A stretch of DNA of 64,000 bases from Gammaproteobacteria bacterium (GCA_029248745.1 JAQWIT010000008.1:124001-188000); one strand, 5' to 3'; shown: positions 19,956-29,932, counted from the first letter of the stretch. The notes: generated by a model not told the origin, from the sequence alone. Translations and numbers: made by a program.

Positions 19956-21626
19956 ATGTCGAAGCAATCAATGTCTTCTTGGCTTAAAAACGGTACACCC
20001 TGGGTCTGGCTTAATGCTGGTGCGGTGAGTATTAGTTTGGTGATGGTTATTGGTCTATTGGGTTTAATAGCTGTCCGTGGTTTAAGCCACTTTTGGCCGC
20101 CCGATATTGTGGCTGTCAATTACAGTGAACCCGGCTCAGTCCCCATTACGTTGTTGGGCGAAATTGTTGATAAGGAAACGGTTTCGGCATTGCGTTTAAA
20201 GAATGCTGGGGTTGATTTGCCAGAAGGGCAATCAGCAGGCCAGCGTTACTTGCTGAAAGTGGGCAATCGAGATTACTTTGGCCTTGATTTTAGATGGATT
20301 AATGGCCCATGGATGATGGAGCAAGAACGACCAGAACATGTTGTTGCTATTGAACGACGTGAGTGGGGACATTTCTATGGTTATTTAGCAGGCGTTAAAG
20401 AATCAGGAGAGTGGATTGCTAAAGGTGATGGAGCATGGAGCGAATTGCAAAAAAGGCTTGAGCGAAGTAATGGGCTAGTTGATGAAATCAAGCAAATAGA
20501 AAAAAATGAAATCGGCGAGATAAATCATGGCCTTGAATCATTACGTTTAGAGGAAAGGCAACTAGAGCTAGAAGGTGTTGAGACGGGGTCGTTACAGCAT
20601 CAGGAAATTGCGCAATCCCGGAAAGACTGGGATGAAAAATATGCCGTTATTCAGCAAACATTAGGTGATTTATATACGTCGCTTAATCGTGATCAGATGA
20701 TGATGATCATTTCAGATGGACGTGAAGTAGAAATTCCACTGTCTAAAGTCGTTGTCGCCTATCAGCCTAATGCGATGAGTACGATAGATAAGTTAGAATT
20801 CTACTTTCATGAGGTGTGGAAATTTGTATCAGGTGACCCCCGTGAGGCGAATACCGAAGGGGGTATTTTCCCTGCTATTTTCGGTACGGTGATGATGGTG
20901 CTGATAATGGCTATCTTGGTGACACCTTTTGGCGTGATTGCTGCTGTTTACCTAAAAGAATATGCGACGCAAGGTCCGATGATTCGCTTGATTCGTATTG
21001 CCGTTAATAATCTAGCAGGTGTGCCATCTATTGTTTATGGTGTGTTCGGGCTTGGATTTTTCGTTTATTTCTTGGGTGGCAATATTGATGAATTGTTTTT
21101 CCAAGCGAGTTTACCTTCACCAACCTTTGGTACGCCAGGCTTAATGTGGGCCTCATTAACGCTGGCCATTTTGACGGTACCAGTGGTGATTGTCGCAACA
21201 GAGGAAGGTTTGTCGCGTATTCCTCGTAATATCCGTGAGGGAAGTTTGGCGTTAGGCGCTACGAAAGCGGAAACATTATGGCGAACAGTGTTGCCGATGG
21301 CTGCGCCAGCGATGATGACTGGGCTGATATTGGCTGTGGCGAGGGCAGCTGGGGAAGTCGCTCCACTAATGATGGTGGGTGTGGTGAAATTAGCACCAGC
21401 TTTAGCAGTTGACTCGATAGCACCTTATTTGCATTTAGATCGACAATTTATGCATTTGGGTTTCCATATTTATGATGTCGGTTTTCAAAGCCCTAATGTT
21501 GAAGCTGCTCGGCCTTTGGTTTATGCCACGGCCTTATTATTGGTCATGATCATTATTGTATTAAATATCACAGCGATTAGTTTTCGTAATCGTTTACGTG
21601 AAAATTCTAAGGCGAGTGAGAATTAA
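19956..21626 (+). CDS. pstA: phosphate ABC transporter permease PstA, long form
   Basis: Second membrane subunit of the Pst importer. The ATG at 19956 is preferred over the GTG at 19944 because GGTGAG sits 7 bp before it; this gives 556 residues. After a first membrane segment (about 18-42) comes a hydrophilic domain of about 250 residues with a helical, glutamate-rich middle (about 160-215). The permease core follows, with [12 protein letters not shown] and an EAA-type loop ([22 protein letters not shown]). It abuts pstC and pstB. Confidence 0.93.
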   Translation: MSKQSMSSWLKNGTPWVWLNAGAVSISLVMVIGLLGLIAVRGLSHFWPPDIVAVNYSEPGSVPITLLGEIVDKETVSALRLKNAGVDLPEGQSAGQRYLLKVGNRDYFGLDFRWINGPWMMEQERPEHVVAIERREWGHFYGYLAGVKESGEWIAKGDGAWSELQKRLERSNGLVDEIKQIEKNEIGEINHGLESLRLEERQLELEGVETGSLQHQEIAQSRKDWDEKYAVIQQTLGDLYTSLNRDQMMMIISDGREVEIPLSKVVVAYQPNAMSTIDKLEFYFHEVWKFVSGDPREANTEGGIFPAIFGTVMMVLIMAILVTPFGVIAAVYLKEYATQGPMIRLIRIAVNNLAGVPSIVYGVFGLGFFVYFLGGNIDELFFQASLPSPTFGTPGLMWASLTLAILTVPVVIVATEEGLSRIPRNIREGSLALGATKAETLWRTVLPMAAPAMMTGLILAVARAAGEVAPLMMVGVVKLAPALAVDSIAPYLHLDRQFMHLGFHIYDVGFQSPNVEAARPLVYATALLLVMIIIVLNITAISFRNRLRENSKASEN

Positions 21627-21627
21627 A

Positions 21628-22473
21628 ATGGAAGCAACGAAAGAACAGCAAACCACCTCGGCACGTGCGATTGATATAGAGACATTACAGCGTGGTCAGA
21701 AACTAGATATTGGTAATGAAACAACTTGTATAGCAGTGAAATACTTCAATTTGTTTTATGGTCAAAAGCAGGCGCTATTTGATATTAACATGAAGGTAGC
21801 TAAGAATCGTGTCACAGCATTTATTGGTCCCAGTGGTTGCGGTAAGTCGACGTTACTAAGAAGCTTTAATCGGATGAATGATCTGATCGATTCGGTTCAG
21901 ATTAATGGCGAGATGTTGCTAGATGGTCAAGATATAAATAAGCCTTCAGTGAATGTGGCTGATTTACGTCGCCAAGTCGGTATGGTGTTTCAAAAGCCGA
22001 ATCCTTTCCCGAAGTCGATATATGAGAACGTGGCATATGGCTTGAGGTTACAAGGTGTCAATGATCGCTCTACATTGGATAAAGTGGTTGAAAAGTCATT
22101 GAAAGGTGCAGCGCTTTGGGATGAAGTGAAAGATCGCTTGCATGAGTCAGCAATGGGTATGTCTGGTGGTCAGCAACAACGCTTAGTGATTGCTAGGGCC
22201 ATTGCGATTGAGCCAGAAGTGTTATTGCTGGACGAGCCGGCATCAGCTTTGGATCCACTCTCTACGCTAAAAATTGAAGAGTTGATTTATGAGCTCAAAG
22301 ATAAATATACGATTGTTATCGTGACGCATAATATGCAACAGGCAGCACGTGTATCAGACTATACGGCCTTTATGTATATGGGTGAATTAATCGAGTTTGG
22401 TGCAACAGATGAATTGTTTACGAACCCTTCTAAAAAGCAAACGGAAGATTACATTACAGGACGTTACGGCTAA
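21628..22473 (+). CDS. pstB: phosphate ABC transporter ATP-binding protein PstB
   Basis: ATPase of the Pst importer. The ATG at 21628, one base after the pstA stop, gives 281 residues; an upstream start at 21598 would overlap pstA. Walker [10 protein letters not shown], signature MSGGQQQRL, Walker [14 protein letters not shown] and the switch histidine in [11 protein letters not shown] are all intact. The [24 protein letters not shown] C-terminal region is typical of PstB. It ends 24 bp before phoU. Confidence 0.97.
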   Translation: MEATKEQQTTSARAIDIETLQRGQKLDIGNETTCIAVKYFNLFYGQKQALFDINMKVAKNRVTAFIGPSGCGKSTLLRSFNRMNDLIDSVQINGEMLLDGQDINKPSVNVADLRRQVGMVFQKPNPFPKSIYENVAYGLRLQGVNDRSTLDKVVEKSLKGAALWDEVKDRLHESAMGMSGGQQQRLVIARAIAIEPEVLLLDEPASALDPLSTLKIEELIYELKDKYTIVIVTHNMQQAARVSDYTAFMYMGELIEFGATDELFTNPSKKQTEDYITGRYG

Positions 22474-22497
22474 CTTAGTGCGTTAATAGGAGTTTTT

Positions 22498-23208
22498 ATG
22501 GTTACAAATTCACAACATATTTCGCAGCAGTTTGAAAAAGAGTTACAAGATATCCGTTCATTGGTTTTAGCAATGGGTGGATTGATTGAGCAACAAGTTG
22601 CAAATGCACAAAAAGCATTATTAACGGCGGATATTGAGTTAGCACGAAGTGTCATCGCACTTGATGAAGAAGTTAATGAATTAGAAGTTAAAATTGATGA
22701 AGAGTGTATTCAGATTATTGCGCTTCGTCAGCCGACAGCAAGTGATTTACGTTTGGTTGCAGGTATATTGAAAACGATTACTGATTTAGAACGCATTGGA
22801 GATGAATCAGTGAGTATCGCTCGTATGGCGATGAATTTGTCTGAAAAAGATAGGCCTAAAAAGAATTACCGCGAGTTACAGTCGATGGGTAATCATGTGC
22901 TTGGTATGTTGCGTGATGCTTTGGATGCATTTGCACGTGTTGACGCTGAACAGGCGATGAAAGTGGCGCATGAAGACCGCGATATTGATTCTGAATATGA
23001 AAGTATTATTCGTCAATTGATTACTTACATGATGGAAGATCCTCGCACGGTTACGAGGGTAATAGATATGATGTGGTCGGCGCGTTCTTTGGAACGTATT
23101 GGTGACCATGCATCGAATATTTGCGAGCATGTTATTTACTTAGTGGAAGGAAAAGATGTCCGCCATTTGAGTCTTGAAAAAATGGAAGAGGTTGTTCAGG
23201 GTAAGTAA
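22498..23208 (+). CDS. phoU: phosphate signalling protein PhoU
   Basis: Negative modulator that links Pst transport to PhoR and keeps the Pho regulon off when phosphate is plentiful. The 236 residues form two copies of a three-helix bundle; the metal-binding repeats are seen as DLERIGDESVSIA (about 98-110) and SLERIGDHASNICE (about 201-214). A GGAG ribosome site precedes the ATG. It closes the pst operon, with a terminator 20 bp after it. Confidence 0.97.
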   Translation: MVTNSQHISQQFEKELQDIRSLVLAMGGLIEQQVANAQKALLTADIELARSVIALDEEVNELEVKIDEECIQIIALRQPTASDLRLVAGILKTITDLERIGDESVSIARMAMNLSEKDRPKKNYRELQSMGNHVLGMLRDALDAFARVDAEQAMKVAHEDRDIDSEYESIIRQLITYMMEDPRTVTRVIDMMWSARSLERIGDHASNICEHVIYLVEGKDVRHLSLEKMEEVVQGK

Positions 23209-23229
23209 ATTTCTTTCTGACATTGATAA

Positions 23230-23256
23230 AAAGCTCGTACGGTGTACGGGCTTTTT
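23230..23256 (+). terminator. rho-independent terminator after phoU
   Basis: The stem GCTCGTAC (23233-23240) pairs with GTACGGGC (23244-23251) around a GGT loop, preceded by an A run and followed by six T residues. It ends the pstSCAB-phoU transcript and separates it from ppx. Confidence 0.88.
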
Positions 23257-23319
23257 TATGCCTATAGTTCTTGTTTGAAATATAGAAACGAACTTTATTT
23301 GGCATGTTTATCGTGACTG

Positions 23320-24849
23320 ATGCAGAATATTGCGATGGATAAACAAAATGATAAAACGATTCTCGCTGCTGTTGATTTAGGCTCTAATAGTTTTCATATG
23401 GTGATAGCGAAGCTGCGTGATAACCATTTTCAAGTTGTTGATAAATTGCGTGAGATGGTTCAGTTACGTGCGGGTCTGGATAGCCGTGGCCGTTTAAGTG
23501 CTATTGCACAGGAAAGGGCATTAGACTGTTTAGAGCGTTTTGGTCAACGCATTCAAAATTTGCCTGAAGGCAGCGGCAGCGTTCGTGTAGTAGGTACCAA
23601 TACATTGCGGGTAGCTAAGAATAGCGATGCCTTTTTGAAAAAAGCGAAAAAAGCGTTAGGTCACCCCATTGAAATTATTGAAGGTGAAGAAGAGGCTAGG
23701 CTTATTTATCTGGGCGTGGCACATGCGCTGAGTTTCGATAATACAAGACGTTTGGTGATGGATATTGGTGGTGGGAGTACTGAATTCATTATCGGTGAGC
23801 GGTTTGAAGGGATCGAACGTGAGAGCTTAGGAATGGGTTGTGTTAGCTTTTCACAAGCTTTCTTTTCTGGCGGTAGTATCACTAAAGAAAAGATGAAAAG
23901 AGCGATTATCGCTGCTGCTACGCGCCTACGTGCGATTCAAAAACAGTATCGTGATATTGGTTGGGATGAAGCTGTTGGCGCATCCGGTACGATTCGTTGT
24001 GTCGCAAATATTGTTAAGGAAGCGGGTTGGGCCGTCGATGGTACGATTACCGCTCAATCTCTTGATAAATTGATTGAACTGATGATTGAATCGGGTCACA
24101 TTGATGTAGTGCCATTGGGTAATTTAAGTGCAGAAAGGCGTTCTGTATTGCCCGGTGGCGTCGCTGTATTGAGGGCATCATTTGAGCAGTTGAAAATCAA
24201 GCAGATGATGGTGTCTGATGGGGCATTAAGAGAAGGTCTGTTGTACGATTTATTAGGGCGTATTAGCCATGATGATGAGCGTGAGAGGACGGTGTCAGCG
24301 ATGGCGAGGCGATACCATGCAGACCAAGCACAGACAGAGCGTGTTGTGCTCATGCTGGACGATTTCTTTGATCAGGTAGCAAAGCCTTGGCGGTTAGAAA
24401 AGCACTATCGCCACCAATTACATTGGGTAGCGACATTGCATGAAATAGGACTTTCCATTTCACATCATCAATATCAAAAGCATTCTTATTATTTGTTAGC
24501 CCATTCGAACTTGCCTGGTTTTTCTCGTGAGGAACAGCATGCCCTAGCTGCAATGGTGAGAGGCCAACGGCGGCGTTTTTCGCTGAAATATATTAAGCGA
24601 TTACCGAAGGATATCCAGTTAACGACACAGCGGTTAACGGTGTTATTAAGGTTGGCCTTAGTCTTTAATCGGGGCCGCAGTATTGAAGAAGCGACACCAG
24701 TTAAGCTTGAGGCTAAGTCAAAAGAAATCAAACTTTTATTGCCAGCGGATTGGTTGGCTGAACACCCTTTAACGGAAGCAGATTTATTACAAGAAGTGGC
24801 TTATTTGCAAGAAATAGGTCTCAATCTGACGATTCGAGAAGGGCTTTGA
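23320..24849 (+). CDS. ppx: exopolyphosphatase
   Basis: Ppx/GppA-family phosphatase that releases phosphate from the ends of polyphosphate chains and may also act on pppGpp. The 509-residue protein has the ASKHA fold with AAVDLGSNSFHMV near residue 17 and the second phosphate loop MDIGGGSTEFI near 147, then a C-terminal HD-like helical domain (about 330-509). An ATG at 23335 is an equally plausible start. It follows the pst operon and is convergent with the reductase gene, with one base between their stop codons. The location ties polyphosphate use to phosphate uptake. Confidence 0.94.
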   Translation: MQNIAMDKQNDKTILAAVDLGSNSFHMVIAKLRDNHFQVVDKLREMVQLRAGLDSRGRLSAIAQERALDCLERFGQRIQNLPEGSGSVRVVGTNTLRVAKNSDAFLKKAKKALGHPIEIIEGEEEARLIYLGVAHALSFDNTRRLVMDIGGGSTEFIIGERFEGIERESLGMGCVSFSQAFFSGGSITKEKMKRAIIAAATRLRAIQKQYRDIGWDEAVGASGTIRCVANIVKEAGWAVDGTITAQSLDKLIELMIESGHIDVVPLGNLSAERRSVLPGGVAVLRASFEQLKIKQMMVSDGALREGLLYDLLGRISHDDERERTVSAMARRYHADQAQTERVVLMLDDFFDQVAKPWRLEKHYRHQLHWVATLHEIGLSISHHQYQKHSYYLLAHSNLPGFSREEQHALAAMVRGQRRRFSLKYIKRLPKDIQLTTQRLTVLLRLALVFNRGRSIEEATPVKLEAKSKEIKLLLPADWLAEHPLTEADLLQEVAYLQEIGLNLTIREGL

Positions 24850-24850
24850 T

Positions 24851-25864
24851 TTAATCTGCGTCGCAATCGACGCTGATATCATTATTTAAAGGTAATGATT
24901 GGCATAATAAAATTTTACCTTTTTCTTTTTCGTTGTCTGACAAAATGTCGCTATTACGCATAACGACTTCACCCGCTGTTTTCATGACGGCACACATGCC
25001 ACATTTTGCTTTTTGACAAAAGTAAGCAGGTTTTAAATCATGGGCTAGCATGCTTTCTAACAAGGTTTTTCCTGCAAGGTACGGTACGATGTGACTTTCA
25101 CCATCTAATATGGCATTGAAGCTAGCGATGTCGCTAGGTAACTGTGCTTCGGTATCAAGAGTTGATTCCGCATCAGATGCAAAACGCTCAATGAAGATAT
25201 GCTGATCGGCTACGCCTAGTTTTCTCAAGGCATTTTCGGTTAAGTCCATAAATGGGCCGGGCCCACAAATGAAGAAATCTTGATCGAGTTGTTCATCAAT
25301 GAAATGATTAATGATCGTTTCATTGACTCGACCATTTTCGCTGCTTAAATGGTGATGGCAGCTGAAACGTTCTGGGTATTGATCGCTTAATTCTGTTAAT
25401 GCTTGTTTAAAAATGATTTGCTGGTCATTTGAATTGGCATAAAATAACGTAACAGTTAATTCCGTATTGGCCAAGGTGTGTTTAATGATCGACATAATGG
25501 GTGTAATGCCACTGCCTGCTGCAAATAAAGATAGAGGTCTCTGATTCTCAGTAGGGACAAAGCGGCCACTAGGTGACGCGATATCAATGATATCGCCCTC
25601 TTTTACATTGTCATTAAGTAAGTTTGAGATTCTGCCGTCTTTGACCCGCTTCACCGTGATGGTCATTTTTGCTTGATCAGGGCTGCTAGATAATGAATAG
25701 CAACGATCGAGATAGCTTTCTTCCCAAGGTAAGCGTAAAGATAAGAATTGGCCTGCTTGAAACTGGAAAAGGCTTTGGTATTTGTCTTCTATTTGGAAGG
25801 TAAATGATTTCGCAAGTGAGGTCTCATCAGTAATGTTACTGACGACAAGCGGGTAAAAATTCAT
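24851..25864 (-). CDS. FAD/NAD(P)H reductase with C-terminal plant-type 2Fe-2S domain
   Basis: Electron-transfer reductase of the ferredoxin-NADP reductase superfamily. The 337-residue protein has an FAD domain with DRCYSLSSSP (about 53-62), an NAD(P)H domain starting at AAGSGITPIMS and containing FFICGPGPFM, and a C-terminal ferredoxin domain with C-X4-C-X2-C (CQKAKCGMC) and a fourth cysteine about 30 residues later. This order matches PaaE, KshB and Hcr reductases. No matching oxygenase or hybrid-cluster protein gene is adjacent, so the electron acceptor is unknown. It stands alone between ppx and the receptor gene. Confidence 0.85.
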   Translation of the reverse strand: MNFYPLVVSNITDETSLAKSFTFQIEDKYQSLFQFQAGQFLSLRLPWEESYLDRCYSLSSSPDQAKMTITVKRVKDGRISNLLNDNVKEGDIIDIASPSGRFVPTENQRPLSLFAAGSGITPIMSIIKHTLANTELTVTLFYANSNDQQIIFKQALTELSDQYPERFSCHHHLSSENGRVNETIINHFIDEQLDQDFFICGPGPFMDLTENALRKLGVADQHIFIERFASDAESTLDTEAQLPSDIASFNAILDGESHIVPYLAGKTLLESMLAHDLKPAYFCQKAKCGMCAVMKTAGEVVMRNSDILSDNEKEKGKILLCQSLPLNNDISVDCDAD

Positions 25865-26042
25865 TATTTAAGCCTTTTGTATTGTGTGCGTTCTAGCGGT
25901 TTAGGTTTTGGGAGATGACAGTATACAACGATGGCTTAATTTGGTCATTTGTAGGGTGAATAAAGCAGAGATAGGAAAAGAGGTTTTCCCAGGTTTTACC
26001 CCCTTTCCAGATTGAACGGGGGTAGGAGATGATGAATAAGGT

Positions 26043-28121
26043 TTAGAAGTCGACGTTGACGTTAATGTAAGCACTACGGCCCAGACCAGGTACGCGATCG
26101 CCCATAGCCAAATCTGGGTTACCAGCAGCTCGATTTGTACCACCTAGATGATTCACATAGTAACGATCAAATAGGTTATTCACACCGGCTAGCATTGTTA
26201 CGGCAGGTGTAACTTGGTACTGACCAGAGATGTTGAAGAGTGCATAGCCGCCAGTATTTTGTTCATTGTTTTCATCAGACACTTTGTTTTGTCTTGCCAC
26301 TGTTTCTGCTTCCATACTGACCTGCCAAGTTGGTTGCACATATGTAACTGAGGTAATGGCATTCAGGGGGGCAATGCGGTATAAGTCATCATTGGTATCA
26401 CGACGTTCACCTCTAACATAGCTGATGGTTCCTGCTAATTGCCAGTTTTGAGATAAAGCCGCTGACCAGTTAGCATCTATACCATAGAGTTTGGCGTCGA
26501 CATTGCTGAATTTAAGCAGTGTTGATGTTGGTACACCCATCATCATGCTCATTTCATTGGCGACCATTTGTTGTTGAGCTGTTGCAGCGCCCTCTACACC
26601 TTGGATGTAGTCATTGATGTGGTGGTAGAACACACGCGGCGAAAAGGCGAATTGGTGTGTGTGCCAATCGAGTCCTACCTCAAATTGATAAGCGACTTCA
26701 TGATCTAAATCGACATCACCGACATATCTTCGACCATCAGCTAGACCACCTGTACTTTGCAGGGGGGCCCACAGATAACGCTCTTGGTAACTAGGTGCGC
26801 GCGCTTTACGTGCAAAACCCACCTCGAAATCAAGTTCTTGCGAAAATGTATGAGTCAAGGTTGCAAAAATATCTATTAAGTTTTCTTCTTGATTTAAATC
26901 TTCACCATTAAAGGCTGTATTCAATGCTATCAAACCGGCAGATGCACCAGCGAAGACACCTGCATTCCCAGAGTTCATCTCAACGCGGCTATAACGCAGT
27001 CCTGTTTCTAGGTTTAGGCCTTGTGGCGCCTCTCCTTTCCATTCTGCGAAGAGGCTATATCTATCACGTTCAGCATCTTTGAAATTATCAACAAAAAAAG
27101 CTGAAACGTTTGGATTGTATATGGTTGTGTTATGTTCTGCTTGGTCGAGATCGATACCAAATAACCAATTTTGATGTTGGTAATGGAAACCTAAGCCTTT
27201 AGCCTGAACTTCAGCAAAGGTATGTCTAGACCGCATTGGTGATACTTGTCCGTTCGTGCGTTGAGAGAAATTATTCATCTCGTGTTCGATATCTTGGTGA
27301 TGCAGCTTGAGTGTATAACTATCACCATTAGATGAATAATCGGTAAAACTTGCTTTAACATTTTCACCACGGAAGTAGAGAATATCCATGGGTAATGCAA
27401 CCGTACCAGTGTCACCCATATCGAAATGTTCGACATCAAGCCCGAATGCTTTACCACTGCCTTGGTAGCCGTAGTGCACACCGATAGTATCTCTATCGTG
27501 TTCACTTGAGCGGATTCTACCGCCATCGAATTTTTGGTTATCACCTCTATCTGAACTACCTGTGAGTTGTAGGCGGTGATTTTGATTGGTAACCGCGGTA
27601 GTTAGATTAAGTTGTCGAGTATTACCATTGCTGGCATAAGCGGCATTTGCGCTGCCTTTGATTTCAGCTTCATCTGTTAGGCCGAAGTCCAATTTCTTGG
27701 ATGTTGCTGAAATTGTACCGCCAATGGTTTCAATCCCTGTTCTGACTGGTGCAATACCTCTGTAGACGGATACTTGGTCAGTGCGTGATGCTGGGAGGTA
27801 GCTTAGTGGTGAGTCCATGCTGTTAGGGCCGGCTTCACGTTGGCCGAAACCGTCCAGTACGACGTTGACACGTTTGCCAAATAGACCGCGGTATTGAGCG
27901 ATACTGGTGACGGCACCATTGGTATTTACATTGGCGCCTGGAAGGCGTTTGATTAAGGCACCAATATCTGTTGATGCAGCTGGTACTGTAGGCAGTGCAT
28001 AAGGGATTTCTTCAGCCGATGCACCTTGGACGGACATCGACGGCAATGAAACTGTTTCAGCTTGTGCTGCTGAAAGCACAACTAATAAAAAAGGAGTTGA
28101 TAATAATCTAAAGCTCTTCAA
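26043..28121 (-). CDS. TonB-dependent outer-membrane receptor
   Basis: Outer-membrane beta-barrel that imports a scarce ligand using TonB energy. The start is a TTG at 28121 with a strong AGGAG site 6 bp before it. A signal peptide ending SAAQA (about residue 21) is followed by a plug domain (about 30-150; VNVVLDGFGQR, GGTISA) and a 22-strand-type barrel ending in VNVDF with the terminal phenylalanine. The plug segment with MDSPLSY and VYRGIAPVRTG recalls OprC/NosA-type copper receptors, and a methionine-rich loop (MSMMMG) occurs near residue 510. Copper as ligand is inference; other metals or siderophores remain possible. Confidence 0.88.
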   Translation of the reverse strand: MKSFRLLSTPFLLVVLSAAQAETVSLPSMSVQGASAEEIPYALPTVPAASTDIGALIKRLPGANVNTNGAVTSIAQYRGLFGKRVNVVLDGFGQREAGPNSMDSPLSYLPASRTDQVSVYRGIAPVRTGIETIGGTISATSKKLDFGLTDEAEIKGSANAAYASNGNTRQLNLTTAVTNQNHRLQLTGSSDRGDNQKFDGGRIRSSEHDRDTIGVHYGYQGSGKAFGLDVEHFDMGDTGTVALPMDILYFRGENVKASFTDYSSNGDSYTLKLHHQDIEHEMNNFSQRTNGQVSPMRSRHTFAEVQAKGLGFHYQHQNWLFGIDLDQAEHNTTIYNPNVSAFFVDNFKDAERDRYSLFAEWKGEAPQGLNLETGLRYSRVEMNSGNAGVFAGASAGLIALNTAFNGEDLNQEENLIDIFATLTHTFSQELDFEVGFARKARAPSYQERYLWAPLQSTGGLADGRRYVGDVDLDHEVAYQFEVGLDWHTHQFAFSPRVFYHHINDYIQGVEGAATAQQQMVANEMSMMMGVPTSTLLKFSNVDAKLYGIDANWSAALSQNWQLAGTISYVRGERRDTNDDLYRIAPLNAITSVTYVQPTWQVSMEAETVARQNKVSDENNEQNTGGYALFNISGQYQVTPAVTMLAGVNNLFDRYYVNHLGGTNRAAGNPDLAMGDRVPGLGRSAYINVNVDF

Positions 28122-28280
28122 GGTATTCTCCTAGCTGTACATGCAAAAATTATAAAAGCCGAACAGTGTATATTTATGTGTTTTTTGCATATAAAGTATG
28201 TGAAATGACACAATTTACGTCTTTTTTGGCGTGTTACTGTACTATTTAGTTAATTTTTTTGATTGGTAGGGTTTTAGAAA

Positions 28281-29012
28281 ATGGAAGCTATCACAGGCTC
28301 CTATATTACGGCTTTTTTATTGGGCCTTTTTAGTACGGTGCATTGTTTGGCAATGTGTGGGTCGGTGATCGGCGCTTTGACGTTAAGTCTGCCGATTGAA
28401 GTGCGTGAGAGCCAACGAAAAATGTTGCCTTATGTGTTCAATTATAATTTGGGGCGAATTTTAAGTTACGCCGCGGCAGGTGCGGTTGTTGGTTTGTTGA
28501 GTTCGCCATTGGCCAGTATTGATGGTCATACTGCTTTACGCTATTTATCTATTATTGTGATGATTGCAATGGGCTTGTATCTAGCAGGTTGGTTTCCAAA
28601 ATTTGCCAAGATGGAGCGGTTTGGTGTTCCGATTTGGCGTTGGTTGCAGCCTATTGGACAAAAACTATTACCGGTTAAGACATTTTCTCAAGCATTTTGG
28701 TTAGGGATTGTTTGGGGTTGGTTGCCTTGTGGTTTGGTGTATGCGGCATTGGCCGTAGCAGCGACGGTTGGTGAGCCTGTGCAAGCCGCTTTGGTCATGT
28801 TTTCTTTTGGTTTAGGGACTTTACCTGCCGTAATGGGAGCGGGTCTATTTACGGGATTGGTCTCTTCGCTTGTAAGGGCAAAGCATATGAGGCAGGTGGC
28901 GGGGGTGTCGATTATTGTGATGGCTTTGATGACATTACTTTTGCCACACGAACATACTGATGAGCAACATGAAATTGAGTTTCATCACATTGGCGATGGA
29001 GCAGCAGAATGA
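28281..29012 (+). CDS. UreH/TauE-SafE-like membrane protein
   Basis: Integral inner-membrane protein of 243 residues with about six hydrophobic segments in two halves. The first half has STVHCLAMCGS (about 19-29), the signature of the sulfite exporter TauE/SafE-UreH_2 group found near cytochrome oxidase and metal-handling genes. The second half has WGWLPCGLVYAAL (about 148-160). The C-terminal tail is rich in histidine (HEHTDEQHEIEFHH), suggesting metal binding. It diverges from the TonB receptor across 159 bp and overlaps the next gene by four bases. A role in metal (copper or nickel) movement is inferred. Confidence 0.8.
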   Translation: MEAITGSYITAFLLGLFSTVHCLAMCGSVIGALTLSLPIEVRESQRKMLPYVFNYNLGRILSYAAAGAVVGLLSSPLASIDGHTALRYLSIIVMIAMGLYLAGWFPKFAKMERFGVPIWRWLQPIGQKLLPVKTFSQAFWLGIVWGWLPCGLVYAALAVAATVGEPVQAALVMFSFGLGTLPAVMGAGLFTGLVSSLVRAKHMRQVAGVSIIVMALMTLLLPHEHTDEQHEIEFHHIGDGAAE

Positions 29013-29932
29013 TTAAAGGCATTTTAGGTCAATCCCCAGAATTGATGCATTTATTGCGTACTTTGCCGATGATTGCCTTGAGCGAGGCGAGTGTCATAAT
29101 TCAGGGTGAGACGGGCACAGGGAAGGAGTTAATTGCTCAGGCGTTGCATTCCGAAAGTCGCCGTAAAGATAAACCGCTAGTCACGATTAATTGTGCTGCA
29201 CTGCCAGAAGACAATATAGAAGTTGATTTGTTCGGCCAATGTAATACTGAAGGGGAAATCATTCATCACGGACGCTTGTTGGCAGCAGAAGGCGGCACGA
29301 TATTTTTTGATAATGTCGAGTCATTGCCGCAATCGGTTCAAGCTAAGGTACTTCGGTTTTTAGAGGCTGGCGAGTGTCAATTGCAAGGTTTTCATCGATT
29401 ACAGACGGTTGATGTGCGTATTGTCGCTGCTAGCAGTGCCGATTTACAAAGTCTAGCGGATGCTGGGCGTTTTCGACGGGATCTGTTTTATCGATTGCAG
29501 GTGGTTCCAATCATAGTGCCGCCGTTAAGAGAGCGAACAAATGATATTTTAATGCTGTTACGCCATTTTGGCCGCGAATTTTCTGGTAGTAATGCGGTTG
29601 TACGTTACAACAAAGAGGCGGAGCATTGTTTACTGACTTATGCTTGGCCAGGCAATATCCGTGAGCTCATTAATTTTTGTCAAAGAATGGCTTTATTACA
29701 TCCAGGGAAAGCGATCCAAGCTGATGATTTATCACCTGAGATGATGCCTGAAGTGGCAGCAGGGAATCAGGTGTTTACTTTGCCGCCTACTGGGATAAAG
29801 TTAGCGCAGGTTGAATTGGATTTGATTGAACAAGCACTCGAAATGGCTTCAGGTAACCGCTCAAAAGCGGCAAGATTATTAGGAATTAGTCGGGATACCT
29901 TGTTATATAGGATGCAAAAACATGCACTCTAG
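29009..29932 (+). CDS. AAA+ enhancer-binding-type regulator without GAFTGA loop
   Basis: Resembles the AAA+ plus Fis-type HTH part of NtrC-family activators, with no N-terminal sensor domain. The 307 residues contain Walker A GETGTGKE (33-40), the arginine-finger region FRRDLFYRL (about 153), PPLRERTNDI and WPGNIREL, and a C-terminal helix-turn-helix (GNRSKAARLLGISRDTLLYRM). The segment where GAFTGA should be reads FGQCNTEGEIIHHGRL (75-90), and Walker B reads GGTIFFDN (95-102) in place of ...DE. The sigma-54 contact loop is therefore missing, as in TyrR. Translation is coupled to the upstream membrane protein by an ATGA overlap. Confidence 0.85.
   Translation: MIKGILGQSPELMHLLRTLPMIALSEASVIIQGETGTGKELIAQALHSESRRKDKPLVTINCAALPEDNIEVDLFGQCNTEGEIIHHGRLLAAEGGTIFFDNVESLPQSVQAKVLRFLEAGECQLQGFHRLQTVDVRIVAASSADLQSLADAGRFRRDLFYRLQVVPIIVPPLRERTNDILMLLRHFGREFSGSNAVVRYNKEAEHCLLTYAWPGNIRELINFCQRMALLHPGKAIQADDLSPEMMPEVAAGNQVFTLPPTGIKLAQVELDLIEQALEMASGNRSKAARLLGISRDTLLYRMQKHAL

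Noticed and set aside
25865-26042. Possible small gene or remnant between the reductase and the receptor
   Set aside because: No open frame with recognisable similarity or ribosome site; treated as spacer.
28122-28280. Cobalamin riboswitch or Fur box before the TonB receptor
   Set aside because: No B12-box-like conserved elements and no convincing GATAATGATAATC-type palindrome could be found in the 159 bp.
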